Source: Tetragonia tetragonoides (taxonomy: Eukaryota; Streptophyta; Magnoliopsida; Caryophyllales; Aizoaceae). From it: a DNA stretch of 64,000 nt. Below are positions 33,818 to 48,000 of the stretch, piece by piece. A program made the position numbers and the translations under genes. The DNA lies in assembly GCA_038025085.1 (NCBI GenBank), contig CM076146.1, forward strand, positions 12,834,001-12,898,000, read 5' to 3'. Each line of letters begins with the position of its first letter. Position 1 is the first letter of the stretch. The notes beneath the pieces are model-generated. The model saw nothing but the letters and a program-made list of their open reading frames with translations. It made no database searches and had not been told where the DNA came from.

Positions 33818-36019
33818 GGTGAGCCGATGAGATAGACTTAATATAAGAAATAAGAAGCCAAGTTATAGGTCAAAGTGCGAGAACCAACTCATTTGATGGA
33901 ATATCAACCTCCACTTGATCTTTTCTCGGCAAAAACTCTTGACTTTTAATATGCTTTTTGTGTGAGGATAAGAGGATTGACCTTCTCTGAGATCCACATA
34001 TAAATGGAACGAACCAATATGTATATCACCATTACAGTATATTTTAGTTTGTGTGACAGAATACTAACGCTAATCTTGCCATCTAGGTGAAGGATAATGT
34101 CTACTTGACATACATTACGTTATTGACAGCTTAATTAGAATCTTTGAACAGTGTTTAGACTTTAGACGTGTTCAGGCTTATTTCATGTCACGATTAATGG
34201 GGGAAATAACATATATAAATGTGTTTGCAAATTGTATTTACACATTGTTGGTTCAGCAAGTCTTGTGTGAGATCGACTCATAGAAAAATAGGGTTACTTT
34301 TTAGCAATGTAGGAGTCACTTATGGTGAGCAATGACTCTTACTTTATTGAAAAGTGACCCCCGTCTCACCAAAAGTTACGAATTGAAAAGACCGTCCTAT
34401 AGATGTTTTTGTATTTGTCGATTATCTATGCTTGCGAAAAACCGAAAAACAAAAAAAAAGAAAAAAAAGGAAGAAGAAGAAGAAAATGTTGGCTTTAGGC
34501 AATAGGATTTGATATGAGAACAAAGAGTCACTAACTTAAGCGATTGTCACTAAAAACTAAAACGAGTGATGATAGGTGACAACGTTTCAGAACATAGTGA
34601 ATAGTGACGCTTAATTTGGAGTAGCTAGCACCAACAAGTATAAGTGCGAAATTGACTGATTACATCACCTATATGGCTATATGGTACAAAAAATTCCATA
34701 AAAAATCATGTTTATGATCTTGTAGTCAAGAAGGTTGGAGACATTTGAGTATGGTACAGGTTTTCTACCAACAAAAACCATGTCATGCCATTTTCTTGGT
34801 ATGGTAATGGTGATCTTCTGAAGTTCTTGGTCAGGTGCTATAATGGAATCGTTGTTCTGAGAAACCTCGGCATTGAGGGTATTTGTATGGCGGCCTGCTA
34901 GCTAGTGTATCCTCGTCTAATGCTTTGAAGTAAAAATGAGTTCCCCATCCTGTAACACGAATACCAACGATGGAGACTCATAAAATCAAGTTCATTGTAT
35001 AGGATGTAACAAGTAAAAGGAGTCGTCTCCTGCCCCTCGGAAACCACCATTAAAATTTAAAATTAGTGTTTTTCTATGAACCACCTTTTTTTTTATAAGG
35101 AACCACTTCTGATTTTAGGCATATGTAGAGTGTACCACCTCACGAACCCACTTTTCGACAAAAATAAACATAGTTGGATAGATTTGCCCTCAATGTGCTC
35201 ATTACGTGCATTTTAACCTCAAACTTGTTATGATTGAGCCGATAACCTCAAACTTCTGCAATGTCCTATAATTCTTCTTCATGGGGATTTAGAATGCCCA
35301 TGGAAGAGATACATACTATTGTTTTGAGGAAAGTAAATATAAAAACAAGACCCAACAACTCAAAAACACACGTGAAAGGCATATCTGACGACATATCCAT
35401 CAGTCTCGGTGTGTTTTCCGTCGAGAAGGTGGGTGAGATGGAACTTTTGTGCACAAAACTAAAAGTATGTGGTTAATTTGTTGAGAAATATCCTACTAAT
35501 TTGTAGTATGCTAATTGCGCAAAGTCAAACCAGGAAAAGAATGGACAAACTTCATGGAGTATAATTTACCCAATGATGTTTACTTGCTTGCAATCATATG
35601 CAATACAAGAGAGTATTTCAGAGCTAAACAAAAGGACAACTCAAAAGGGTCAAATTATTTAAACCTCATAAAATGGACATTACTTGGACAAAAGTAAATC
35701 TCATATCCAACTCATATTCTCTTGTTTGGATTGTGGTTAGTTAGTAGTAACACTATAATATCCTACTAGTGTACAACAGCCAAAGAAGGATCATGCCATC
35801 TAGATATATTTACACTACCCTTGGACCTTTAGTAGTAGAAATGTTTCAGATAGCCTACCCTAATACCTTCACAAAATCTAAATACGAAGAAATTCCATAG
35901 AAATCCTCTACACTATGATACATAAATCCGAACACAGCAGAATTCTCACAAAATTTGACCCTAATCATTGAAAATGCCCAAGGAATAGGTATGCAAAAGC
36001 CACAACCATCCTTGGCTAT
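33818..36019. other. Intergenic sequence and 3' flank of ELP2
   Basis: No gene recognised. The last few hundred bases hold the 3' UTR of ELP2 (minus strand). Two overlapping antiparallel frames near 35260-35476 have no known domain. Confidence 0.4.
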
Positions 36020-39000
36020 TTATCCAACATTCACCTCAAAGACACGAACACAATTATCAGCCCCACAGGAAGCGAGCTGCACATTTTGGCAATCTTCTGC
36101 CTTCTCTGGGTTTCTCCAAGCCAAACGCTGTACGGTGGATGCATGGCACATGAACGGATCCAAACGTGAAACAAGGTTAGCCATTAATCCTCGAGCTGCT
36201 GCACTGCCATCTTGGGTGGTGGTAGAAAGACCCCAGAGTTCAATGCGCCCGTTCTCCAACCCAACTGCAAGTAGACCATGATTTGTTTGGCGTTCAAGAC
36301 CAAGCCAAGATAGGGCAGTAACGCTACTTGAGAATGTTGGTAAAGTCAAGAGCTGTTTGACTGAATGACCATTCTCCATGGCCCATATCTTCACTGTCTT
36401 GTCTCTTGAACCGGTTGCAAATTCATGACTGAAAGGATTCCAACAGCATGCCCATATGATCCTTTTGTGAGCCTCTTGCCTTGCTAGAAGCTCATAACTG
36501 ATATCATCAACACCTGAACATCATTACAAACATAACTTAGGAATTTATTTGTCGCTTACACCAGGTACAGAATCATAAAAGTAGACGGCTCACCCAATCT
36601 GGGTATGACTAGATGCAGCAATGAAGGCCCATAAGAAAGGAGTAGAGGGAAGCTCACATTAAACTGAAGAAAGGGGAAGAGATACGGCAAGAGGAAGAAG
36701 AAGAACACGGGAAAGTGTTTGTAAATGTTCATTACTGAAAAGTTAAGCAAAGGTGACAATAAGATATTATGATCACCAATTCCTACAAGGACTAGTGGGA
36801 CGCACAGAAAGAACTACATGAACATATTCTCAACTAAGGTGACTAGTCGAATACAAGGCAAGCAATTGAATACATAAATTCTCCACCACTAGAAGGGAAG
36901 GTGGTATTTTACTATCCATAGTTTTGTCAGCAACAACTTGAAGACTGCACTATACTTTCCTCATTTTAAACTGCATAAGATGCTAAAGTCTACTCTAAAA
37001 TTTTCTTTTCTTTTTCTTTTTCTGGTAATTTTCTCATATAAGTTGTTGGATAACAAAATGTCCAAATGCGTAGTAGTTAAAGACCAGTTATCATCAACCA
37101 CAACACGAAGATCTTTCTTTTCCCCTTTCCAATGAAACAAGTGAATTGTGTTTTTTTATTATTTTTCTTTTGGACGGTGAGAAAGACACATCATCAAGCC
37201 CAAACACGCCAATGCCCTAGAAAGAAGACTGTTGCTCCTACCCCCAACATGGGAGTGTAGAATATTGGGATTGAACCAAAGACCTCCAGGTACAGCTCTG
37301 ATGCCAGTGGAGGTCTAAGCGAGGTGGCTATAAAGCAAATTGTCTGCTTTGACATGAAGAGCCTTCAAGAAACTTAAAACGCAGTGATGTCCACAATTCC
37401 TAAAAGACAAGTTTACCTTCTCTTTTGATGGAGAAAACAGAGAACTGCCGGTCCCTTGATACAGACAAAAGTAAACTGTTGTCATGCGAGAATGCCATCT
37501 GTGTCACAGTTAAGCTGTGAGACTGTAAACGACCAACAGCCTTCCATGACCCAACCTGCCATAGCCATATCTCGGCCACTGAAACTGTCTGGGCCTGCAA
37601 AATAACAGATCATCAGGGTACAGTCCACTACTAACAGGCTAACAACCTAAGCATCACGATGAAACACAACCGGGGTGCAGGAAGATAAAAGCAATGAAAA
37701 TTTAATTAAATATTCTGAGGGTTTTTGAGTTTGGCTACATACACATGGTCAGGTATGCAACTAAGCACCTAGCAGGGGGCTCAACCACTGTTACAGTTTT
37801 TAGGTTTTAATTCCTATGCAAAAGAACCATGTCCAGTTTTAATTATATCTGCCTCATCGTTAATGCCCTAATTGCAATCATCAGCAATATCAAGAATGAA
37901 AATCGTAGTTCAAATCACAGAAACAACTACAAGAGCTAATTCTTCACTAGCTTAAATACAAAAGTTTTTTAGATAATAAACGATTGTATTAGGGGGGGGG
38001 AGGACAAGATGTCCTCATCAAGCGTTGCAGTTACAAATCAGCCCAGTTACGATGGAAATCAGAAACAAGGTCACTCCTAAAAGCTTCTTCTGCCTTAGCC
38101 CACAAAAAAGCTAAGTAGGTCACCCTACCAAACAAGGTCAGATGGCAAACTACCCTTTTGGCTCCCTGATAGGTGTCTGCTTCGCAACCTAATTAGTCTT
38201 CTATACATTTGTTCCAGCATGAGTTTGCTTGGACCTGTTGGCAGCGACTCCTTGGTATGAGTGGTAGTAGGTTGTTTGCCCAGCTACTTTTGTGCAGCAT
38301 TCGCAGGCACAGAATCTTGGATGTGGGAGTGGCAAGGATACTAGACTGTTATGGCGATGTGCATTTTTAGTTATACTCTGGTGCATATGGTTGGAGCGGA
38401 ATGCTAGGATCTTTTTCTAGATTTCTAGGCCGGTTGATTTTGTTTGAGATAGGGTGATTTTTGGCCTCTCTATGGCCAAAGCAGTTGGAGCTTTTAGGGG
38501 GGTGCCCCTCACTGACATTCAACATTTGTGGGGGAATTTGTAATTAGTTTTCTCTTTTGTTGAGGACTTCTTGTCCTCTCTCTGTTGTACTGTACTACTC
38601 TTTCAGTATTAATAATAATCAAAATATATTTTAAGTAAAAAATATAAAATAAAATAAAATAAAAAACCTTTTGCAGATGCATGTTCGGAACTTTGGGGCT
38701 GGGAAGGAGAGGAAGTTCTAGTGGCGCAATGCTTAATTTACGATTTTGTGATGCATCTGGTTACTGCGATGCTTTTGATGAACATCACCTAAGTATCTTT
38801 ATGGGCTAGGAAGTTGTTGTGGCACAATGCTTATTTTGCAACTTTGTGGTGCATCTGGTTGAAGAACAATGCAATGGTGTTCAACGGGGTTTCAGTACCC
38901 TCCTGCGATGCTTTGGGAGAAGATCACCTACCTTGGTTCTTTATTGGCTAGGGCTGCGGGGGCTTTCTAGAGTTATACTATTACTGATATGGAACGGAAT

Positions 39001-42000
39001 TGGAGCAATTTATAAATGTTTTATGTAGAGGTTACCTTATCCTCTCTTTTATTGTGCATTTAATATCTTATCAATATAGTTATTCTTTAGCTAAAAAAAC
39101 CTATGGGCATCCCATTCCCACCCATTTAGAAGCCCATACTTACTCCTGATGACTCATCTTACTTGCACAACACAAACCCCTCTAGGCGAAGAAAAGAGGG
39201 AGAAAAAAAGGAAACAGAAAACCCTAGGCACTCCCGTGGAGTTGAAGGGAGGACCGCCAGTTGGTAGAGAAAACCCGACATTGCCTTGAAGCAGAGAGAA
39301 GAAGAGAACGTTACAGAAGCTAAGATATTGTACATCACCCAAAAAAAGAAAAAAACATGAAAGAAGTCTACTTTCTTGTCTTCATTCTGAAGTTCCTTAT
39401 TTAGGGCATTTGCTGGATGAATCCTAACACGGTAACATACAGCCAGACAGGTGAATACAATACCTTGCATGACGAAGCAACAAGCTTTCCCTCATGGTTG
39501 CAGCACAAAGAGAACAGCTCATTTCCATGACCATAAAGTTTGTGGGACTCCGGCCATAGAGTATGCCATGCCATTTGCTCCTCAATAGGAGGTTCAGTAA
39601 ATGTAACCGGGACTGCTTCTGGAACAGTTTCAATTGTGTCAATTACTTCACTACTGGTTCTGTCTGGAGTCTCTTGCATAGCTGCACATAAAACATTTTC
39701 ACCTCAAGTTTAGTATGTAGTCTTGCCAGCCGCATGTCAAAATACACTGGACATGGCCAGGTACAAGAATGCAATATAACCACCAAAACATATGCACTAT
39801 AATCAATAAAAAGTAAGAGTGAAGAGTCACCATGAACATATATAGGTTTTTGTGATAAACCAAGAGCAGACATGTTTGCTCCCAAGATCTGAACATCCGG
39901 TTGGTCATCATCCTGGATGTCAGAGTCCTGTGAAACAGCACAATTCAATGTCTTCAGAAAAGACAAAGGAGCTTCAAAAACTCTGGCTACTTTTTCATCA
40001 GCCCCACAGACAAAGCGATGGTTCCCCTTCCCTTGGATGATTGTCACACAATTAATATCATGACCATGAACTTGAGGACGAGCAATTTCATGCCAGGAGT
40101 TCCTATCTCCCATATGACTTAACCATGGAGCAAAAACTCGAGTTGTCTGCAAAATTCAAGTTTTGTATAGAACATATTATACAGGAGGCCATAGCAACAA
40201 AATGCAGCAGCACCAACTATGTCAGAAACCCCACGGACATCCCAATGTAGTGGCTACACATACAGCATACTAAGAAAGGGAAAGATATTAGGAGCAGGGT
40301 GAGAGAATAGAGATCTTGGTAATGCTCCATCAGCAGCTCCATTTGGTCAAGAAGCAGCTCAGTTCAGTTAGCTCTAGGCACTCACAAACCACGTTTGAAG
40401 TTTGAACCCCTTTATCACCCTTTTTTCTGTTCCTGCTCAAATTCACTCACTGCATCACCTTTGCTCTTGCTTAAATGTGTTTACGTATTTTCCATGTTTA
40501 TGTAACTTCTTTATTCCTCTTCCGGTTCCTTTTTGTTGATTGTTTAATAAACTATTCTTTACGATTTTCTGGTGTCTTTGGTTAGAAGGAATGCCCGAAC
40601 TTTCAATGGGGGTGGGCATTTCGGTAGATCTGCTGTGGGATAGAGCCACTCATCTAGCGTCTTTATGGGCTAGAACTGGAGGTATTCAGGAGTTATTCCG
40701 TTACTTGGGCTACTTTGTACATAGCTACTTATTGGAGAATATCTAGTCCCCTCAGCTGGTAAGACCTCTGACAGAGGTCCAAGGTTCGAGTTCCCTCAGG
40801 GCCACTAGATGTTTTCCTGGTCATTAACTTCAGGGCCCATGGGGTTAGTCGAGCAAAGCTTGGACACCCATGTTATCTAAAAAATAACTTATTGGAGAAT
40901 ATCTAGTCCTCCTTTGCTGTATTTTTTACACTACATTAATGCATACTTTCTACAACAACAACAACAACCCAGTAAATGTCCCGCCGAGGGCGAGGTCTGG
41001 GGAGGTCCAGATGTACGCAGCCTTACCCCTAACTAGTCGCCTAGTAGAGAGGTTGTTTCCGAAAAATGCATACTTTCTCTTTACCGAAAAATGTTTTATG
41101 CATTTTCCATGTTTATGTCACTTCTTTATGCCTCTACAGGTGCCCTTATGTTAATTGTTAGATAAACTATTCTATATAACCGGAAAGACTGAGATGCAAA
41201 TCAATTGGCTAGCTTAGTAAGGCACTAAGCTTACAAGGAAAAATCCCTAATGTTCTGATAATTCTGAACTAGGAAACACAAACACCTTAAATGGGTCTTG
41301 TGTCACACATCCGATGCGTATTAGGCTTTTTGCGCTCTATAAATGTTGCTTCCATCCCCTTGCTACTTATATCTGGAGGTGCGCACCTTCGTGTGGACTT
41401 TGGTGTTAGATAGGGTGAATACGCATGACATGTGGCAGCGGAGGCCTGGTTGGTGTTTGTCTCCAAGTGTGTGTGTTATGTGCCATCACGACTGTGAGAA
41501 CAGCCTGCACATGTTTATGTGTGAGTTTGCTAGGATGTTGTGGGGCAGGTTGACAGGGGGTAAGCCTTTTGCTAGTCCGGCTACAGTTTCTGCAGATGCA
41601 GTTTGTTGCTGGTGGGAGGGGGAGAGAGGGTAAGTTATGGCGGAGGGGGAGAGAGGGTAAGTTATGGCGGAGGTGTGCTTGTATGGCCATTCTGTGGAGT
41701 ATTTGGCTGGAGCGGAATTCGAGGGTCTTCTCCGCTTCTGGAAAGACCGTCGACTGTGTTTGGGATCATATTGTTTATTTGGCTTCTCTTTGGGAGAAGG
41801 CAGCCTTCAAGGGTGTTCCACTTACCTTTGTTCAACTTCACTGGGGGGGAGTTATAGATATTTTTTGTATTCATTTGAGGACTCCTTGTCCTCTTTTTGT
41901 ATTCTTTCAATTGATTGATTAATAAAAAAATTTCTTATCTACAAAAAATAAATGTTGCTTCCACGTGTCAATCTGTGTTTGTGTCCCTGCAACCTAGGTT

Positions 42001-45000
42001 CTCTGAAGAAAGTTTGCATCCATTCAAGAATGAGGTAACTTGGTAATAATCTTTAATTGGATAACCAAACCCATCCAATCTGAAAGATAAGAAATCTGAA
42101 ATACAGGTCATATGATATAACCATTCCATGCACACCCCTACAGAGCATGGTTTAGAAGCTATGTAGTGTACTCAAATTTGGGTATAACTGTCCAGCACGT
42201 GAACAAGTTTCCCTGTCAACACAGCCATTTTCTGAAGCTTTCGGGTGTTTTAGTCTAAATTTAAGCATCAACTGTCCATACCCATGCCAGACCGTCAGGC
42301 GTCAAGTATCAAACAGAGATATTTGAGGTGAAATAAAGAATCCAAGTAACATCATTTCGAGGAAGTTTTAATGAAAAAAAAGAAGCAGTCTATCCATTCT
42401 CACTACCATGATAGTACCATGCGTAAATGTAAGCAGTACTTTCGGAATACAGCCAAAAACGTTGTCCATACAATGCAGATCACAATGACATGAGGTACTC
42501 TTTTGTATCCGGTTACTTATCTGATGATTTACGGAGAAGTTTTATATTTGTACAGAGTATTTGATTTACCTTTTCATGAAAATAAGAACCAGGAAATATA
42601 CCCACCAAAGGACTCTGAATTCAGTTTGAGTATATAGAAAGTGCAGTGTTTTCTTTGCGGTTAAGCAGGTCCAGTATTCATGTCAAACTACCTAAAAGGA
42701 AAAACAAAGTCAAGGCATTCGGGATCTGCTACTGTTTAATAGGAATAGGAGTATATGACTTCCCAAAAGTTATCGCTTGTAAATGAATGAGTTTGAAATA
42801 TATTTAAATTATTTTAGAGAAGAATCAAGTAGTTGAAATTTTGTGACTTAATTTCCTTTAAGATGTACTTTAAGGTTTACCCTGACTGCCTTCTAGTACA
42901 GACTCTCTCAGATGTATCATGAAAAGAGCTACCTATTCATATTGCACTCAGATGCAGTGGCCAGATATAGGTTAAAGCTATGTTGCTCGAACTCTTCATT
43001 TTGCCTCCAGTACCCGTGTCGGGTACTCGACACTCCTACATGGTTATGGACACTGGACAGTCCATTCTAAGCGAAAAACATGCATAATTTTCATAAAATG
43101 GCCGAATCCGACATGGTATGGGTACTGGATATTCTGACACTTAGCCAAGTTCGAGCAACATAGGGTTAAAGTTACAGAAAAATGAACAAGACTGGGACTC
43201 AAGAGACAGCTAGAACACTATACCTGGTCATGACTGACTGACAGCAAGAATTTACCAGATCTGGCCCATGCAATATCGGATACTACTGAATGGTGTCCAG
43301 AAGGAACATTTTGGGGCTGCCAATTCTCAGCATCAATACCGACATTTTTCCAGAGATGAAAAGATCCACCATATCCATGTGCCAGAATCGCATCCTTGTT
43401 TGGACCCCAGTGCCCACCATAAAATCCCAAAGCACAATGACTAAGCTCTCCAACAGTGACAACATTCATCCAGATACCAGTTGTCCTTTCAGGCTGCCAG
43501 ATCATCATGGTCTTGTCCATGGATGCGGATAAAATGCTTTGGGGTTGTATGTACCCTTCCCTTTCTGCAGATGTAACTGAAGGTGGCTGCCATTGAACTG
43601 AATACACCCAGTCCTCATGTCCAATAAGTAGAGACTCCAAGGATATCTGATAGGAGGAGTTGCCAGCAACAAATACAGGACCTTCAATGTAAGATGCTAA
43701 GCTTACATCTTTCCTTTCAGAGGTGTCAAAAAAAACCATTTTCCATATTCGTATGGTTTTGTCCTGAGATGAACTGACAAGTAACAAAGTACTTCTTGTC
43801 CCATTTGTGCCAATAGGCAAAGAGAAATCTAAACTTCGAATCCAGTCAGAGTGCCCTTTCAGTTCACAAGCACGAACAAACTGAATAACAACAATTATAA
43901 CCAAAATGAGAAAACGAAATCCTTCCCCTTTCAAAAAGACAGACTGATAGGCAGAGAGAAATAAATATATAAAAGTTTATCTCATTTTCATGAGGGATTG
44001 AACTCCACATGCCATAAAAATAACACAAATTAAAAGTACTCGACCTTCCTTACCTTTCCTGTCCTCTCCCCATAATACAGATGAACCTTGTTATCCAAGC
44101 CTGCCATGGCCAGGACCAAATGCCCAGTATTACCAGGCAACTCTGCTAACGCGAGCGAAACCATTGTTTTTGTACCGACAGACAGAGATTCAAGAAACGA
44201 TAATTTACAGTCCCCTGAAATAATCAGATTAATCAATCATTCACTTGTAGATGTAAACAAGACACCTACACAAGTACGCAACAAAGAGAAAGGGTATAGC
44301 AAAGCACAATTCAAAGAAGATACAGGCAATTGTGAGCAAGGTTCACCTATTGTCTATGTCAATAAGCGATACAAAAAGAGGACTGCTGAGATAATCGCAT
44401 TTAGAGCACAAAACCCAGATGAAGCACTAGTGATGCGTGAGCACCAGACTAAGGAACTGTCACCACTCTGGACATATCAGAGCTATCTAAATGGTCGATT
44501 AACATTAAAGTTAGTGCACCAACATGAAAATCAGCACACCATACTGAGCGTTTACGTGCTACCCGAAGCATGTAGCTGGAGAATATCATAAGAGGATATC
44601 TATTTTTATTGCTTTCCTTGTTTGATTAGAAGAGAATAAAGGTAGGTGGCGTTTACTTGTAAGCAATGATGATTACAATGTAATCCATTATCTATAGAGT
44701 AAATGTGAGTAGAAAAGGAATGAGGGGGAGGAGAAATATGAGATTTGGGAGCTTGATTGCATCATCCAATGTAATCATTTTTACATGTTCTAAAGTAGAA
44801 CAATTGTGAATACAATGGATATGGGAATCAAATTCACTCTTTCCATGTTTCTCCTCCCCCTCCTTCCTTTTCTAACCCACATTTACCCTATAAATGGTGC
44901 ATTACATTGTAATCACCATTACATTCAAGTAAACGAGCCCGTAGTGTATTAGATTAGGAAAATTTCTAGTTTCGTAGCTTATTTCTATTTTGTATTTTCC

Positions 45001-48000
45001 TAGTCATAGATAGTTTCCTTAGTTTTAGTTAATTTCTTATTGTGCAAGTCAGCTACTGTACTCTAAAATAGGAATGAAAAACGAGAGTTATTGTCAAAAG
45101 TTCTCTGTGAGTTCTTAGCTGGATTTGAGTTTTCTTTTTGAGCTCTTAAATTCTCGTTTGCCTTTGTAGCTTACCTCAATTCCCTCATTGTCTTAGTGAA
45201 TCTGAGTCGATTAAACCCTTGCTTAATCTCTAACCATGTGGCCTAGCGTTAGTTGGAGTTTGATCAGGTTATCTTTCTTGTTCCATTAACATGGAAATGC
45301 CTACAAGAAAATACTCCTACCGGATGTTGTAGCTTTCATCGCCTACTATTGGTGGACCAATTTAGTTCGTGTGGACGAATTTGGTATCAGAGCCTCCACA
45401 AACGCATCAACTAGATATTAAAATGATTCAAGACCTTGGATTTTATCCTGATACTAAAGTTGGAATCATCTTTCAGTAGGAATTGAGCAAAAGCCAAATA
45501 CTGCAACCCAGGATCAAACCTAAAAGTTGACTGGACTAAACCAAAACCAAAGACTCTGAAGCTAGGATGGTAGAGAGGAACCAGTGGAACAACACCCCCA
45601 TAAAAAAACATAAAACTATACATTTACAACGATGATGAGTTTCACATATCGGCTATGCTACTTGCACTCGTCTTTTCACCTCAAGCACCCGTGTCAAATA
45701 CTTAACACTCCAACTAGAGTATGGAGTCTATGGACACTTGACATTTCACATTATGCAATTGAACATGTAACCATTCACCTACCAGTTTCAGCCACAGACA
45801 TCACTAAACCATCCTAAGCCTTACCTAGCCCTCAAAAAAATTCCTATCGTTTTCTAGGACAAGTGGATAACACACACAGTAATATCTCAAGTCCTAATGA
45901 ATATCCCCAGAAGACAAAACGAGTAATCTAAGAACACCTTAAACATTTGCAAGACCTTAATTTTGAGTTTCCAAGAGCATCGGAACTCTGTTCAGAAATA
46001 TAAGCACAGGTTGAGGGATTATTTCCTTCACATAAATTCAAACTTAACTACTGTGTGCTACTCGTAAGTCAATTTTCAATGGGCTTGGAGGTAAGCAAAA
46101 CTGGGGTGCATTCACGGATTATGTGTAAATTATATAAACTGATGATTTTGGAGCCCTGATTCTTGTAACAGTGTATACACCGGATCTGAGTAAAAAGACT
46201 GTCTGTCCTCCAGACTACAACCAAAAGACTAATGAGTGATGACTAAGCCAGACCTTGGGGTGTGTATAGGCATGAGGATTCACAATCTGCTTGTTGAATC
46301 CTGTTGATAGAGTTTAAGGCTCTGATTCTGGGACTTACATCTTATTGCTCCTTTAATTGTGGTTACCAAGTTTGGCTCTTCAGCAACATCTTATTTTGCG
46401 TGTCCTTTTCAGATTGGGACTTACATTTGCGCCGGTCACCACATGATAGGGAGTTGGAGGAGCTTGTTTCCCTCCTGAGTGTTCTTAACTCTATCCTCCT
46501 CGTCCCTAGGGACGATTCTCGGACTTGGATTGGAGATTCCTCTGGGGTCTTCTCTTGCAAGTCCTTCCTTTATCACATTAGCCTCCCCTCCCAATTTCCC
46601 CGTTTCCCTTTATCTACATTTATCTGGAAGTCTAAGGTTCCATTGAAGGTACGTGCTTTTGTGTGGACTTTGGTACTAGGTAGGGTGAAAAGTTATGATA
46701 TGCTGCAGCGCCGGAGACCAAGTTGGTCCCTTTTACCGGGGATGTGTGTGATGTGTCGTCATAGTGAGGAGGATTGCTTGCATTTGTTGGTGCTGTGTAA
46801 TTTTGCTAGGACCTTATGGGATAGATTGCTATGTGGGGAGAGTTTTGTGTGCCCATCCGCAGTGGTGCGATAAGGAGAAGTAAGGAGGGGAAATTGTTGT
46901 GGAGGTGCGCTTGCATGGCTATACTTTGGTGCATTTGGTAAGGAATTCGAGGATCTTCTCCGAGGCTAAGAAGACTATTGATTATGTTTGGGATCACATA
47001 GTTTACTTGGCTTCCCTTTGGGCTAAGGCGGCGGGGGCCTTCAAGGGTGTCCCGCTGACTATAGTACAGCGCCATTGGCGAGATATGTAGATGCTTTTAT
47101 TTTTGTTACTGAGGATGCCCTATCCTCCAATCTTTTTGTATTCTTTCACATTTGATTAATAAATAAAAAAAAAAGATAAGAGAAAATTTTATTAATCAAA
47201 TGGTAAAGAATACAAAAATATGGAGGATAAGGTATCCTCAGTATGAAAGTAATCTATCTACACATCACGCCAATGGCATTGAACTACAGTCAACGGAACA
47301 CCCTTAAAGGCCCCCGCCGCCTTAGCCCAAAGAGAAGCCAAGTAGACTATGTGATCCCAAACATACTCAATAGTCTCCTCAGTCCCGGAGAAAATCCTGG
47401 AATTTCTTTCCAACCAAGTACACCAAAGAATAGCCATACAAGCACAACGCCACAACAACCTCCCCTCCTTACTCCTCCTCATCGCCACAAATCGCATCCG
47501 TAAGAATTCGCCCACTGTGGCTGGAGTGCTGGACACATAAAGTTCTCCCCACAGAGCAGTCTATCCCATAAACTCCGCGCAAAGTCACATTGCACAAACA
47601 AATGCAAACAATCCTCTCCACTATGCCGACACATCACACACAACCCCGGTAAAAATTTTATTATCTAAAAACAAAAAGGCTCTGATTCTGGGAGCAACAA
47701 AGTCAAGGGCTGTTGTGTATTACTCCCACCTAGTTAGATACCTAGATCAGCCATAAATTGGCTATACCTATACCTTATAATTGCAATTCACTGCCTTCCC
47801 TCATAAGGCCAAACACTAGAGGGCATAAATGACTTCAGGGCTGGTCCAGAAGGCACAAAGACCTCTACAAAAGAAAAGCTTGGCTCAAACAACATTGCCG
47901 CCATCTATGCCACGACCCTCTAAGTCTTCCATAGCTATGTTACCCGGATTCTTCATTTCACCTCTGTCGAACATTCGACACTCGGTCATGGGTATAGATT

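Noticed and set aside
37190..37330. Possible SINE on the minus strand (GGTTCAATCCC)
   Set aside because: The B box fits, but the A box, ends and duplications are not convincing.
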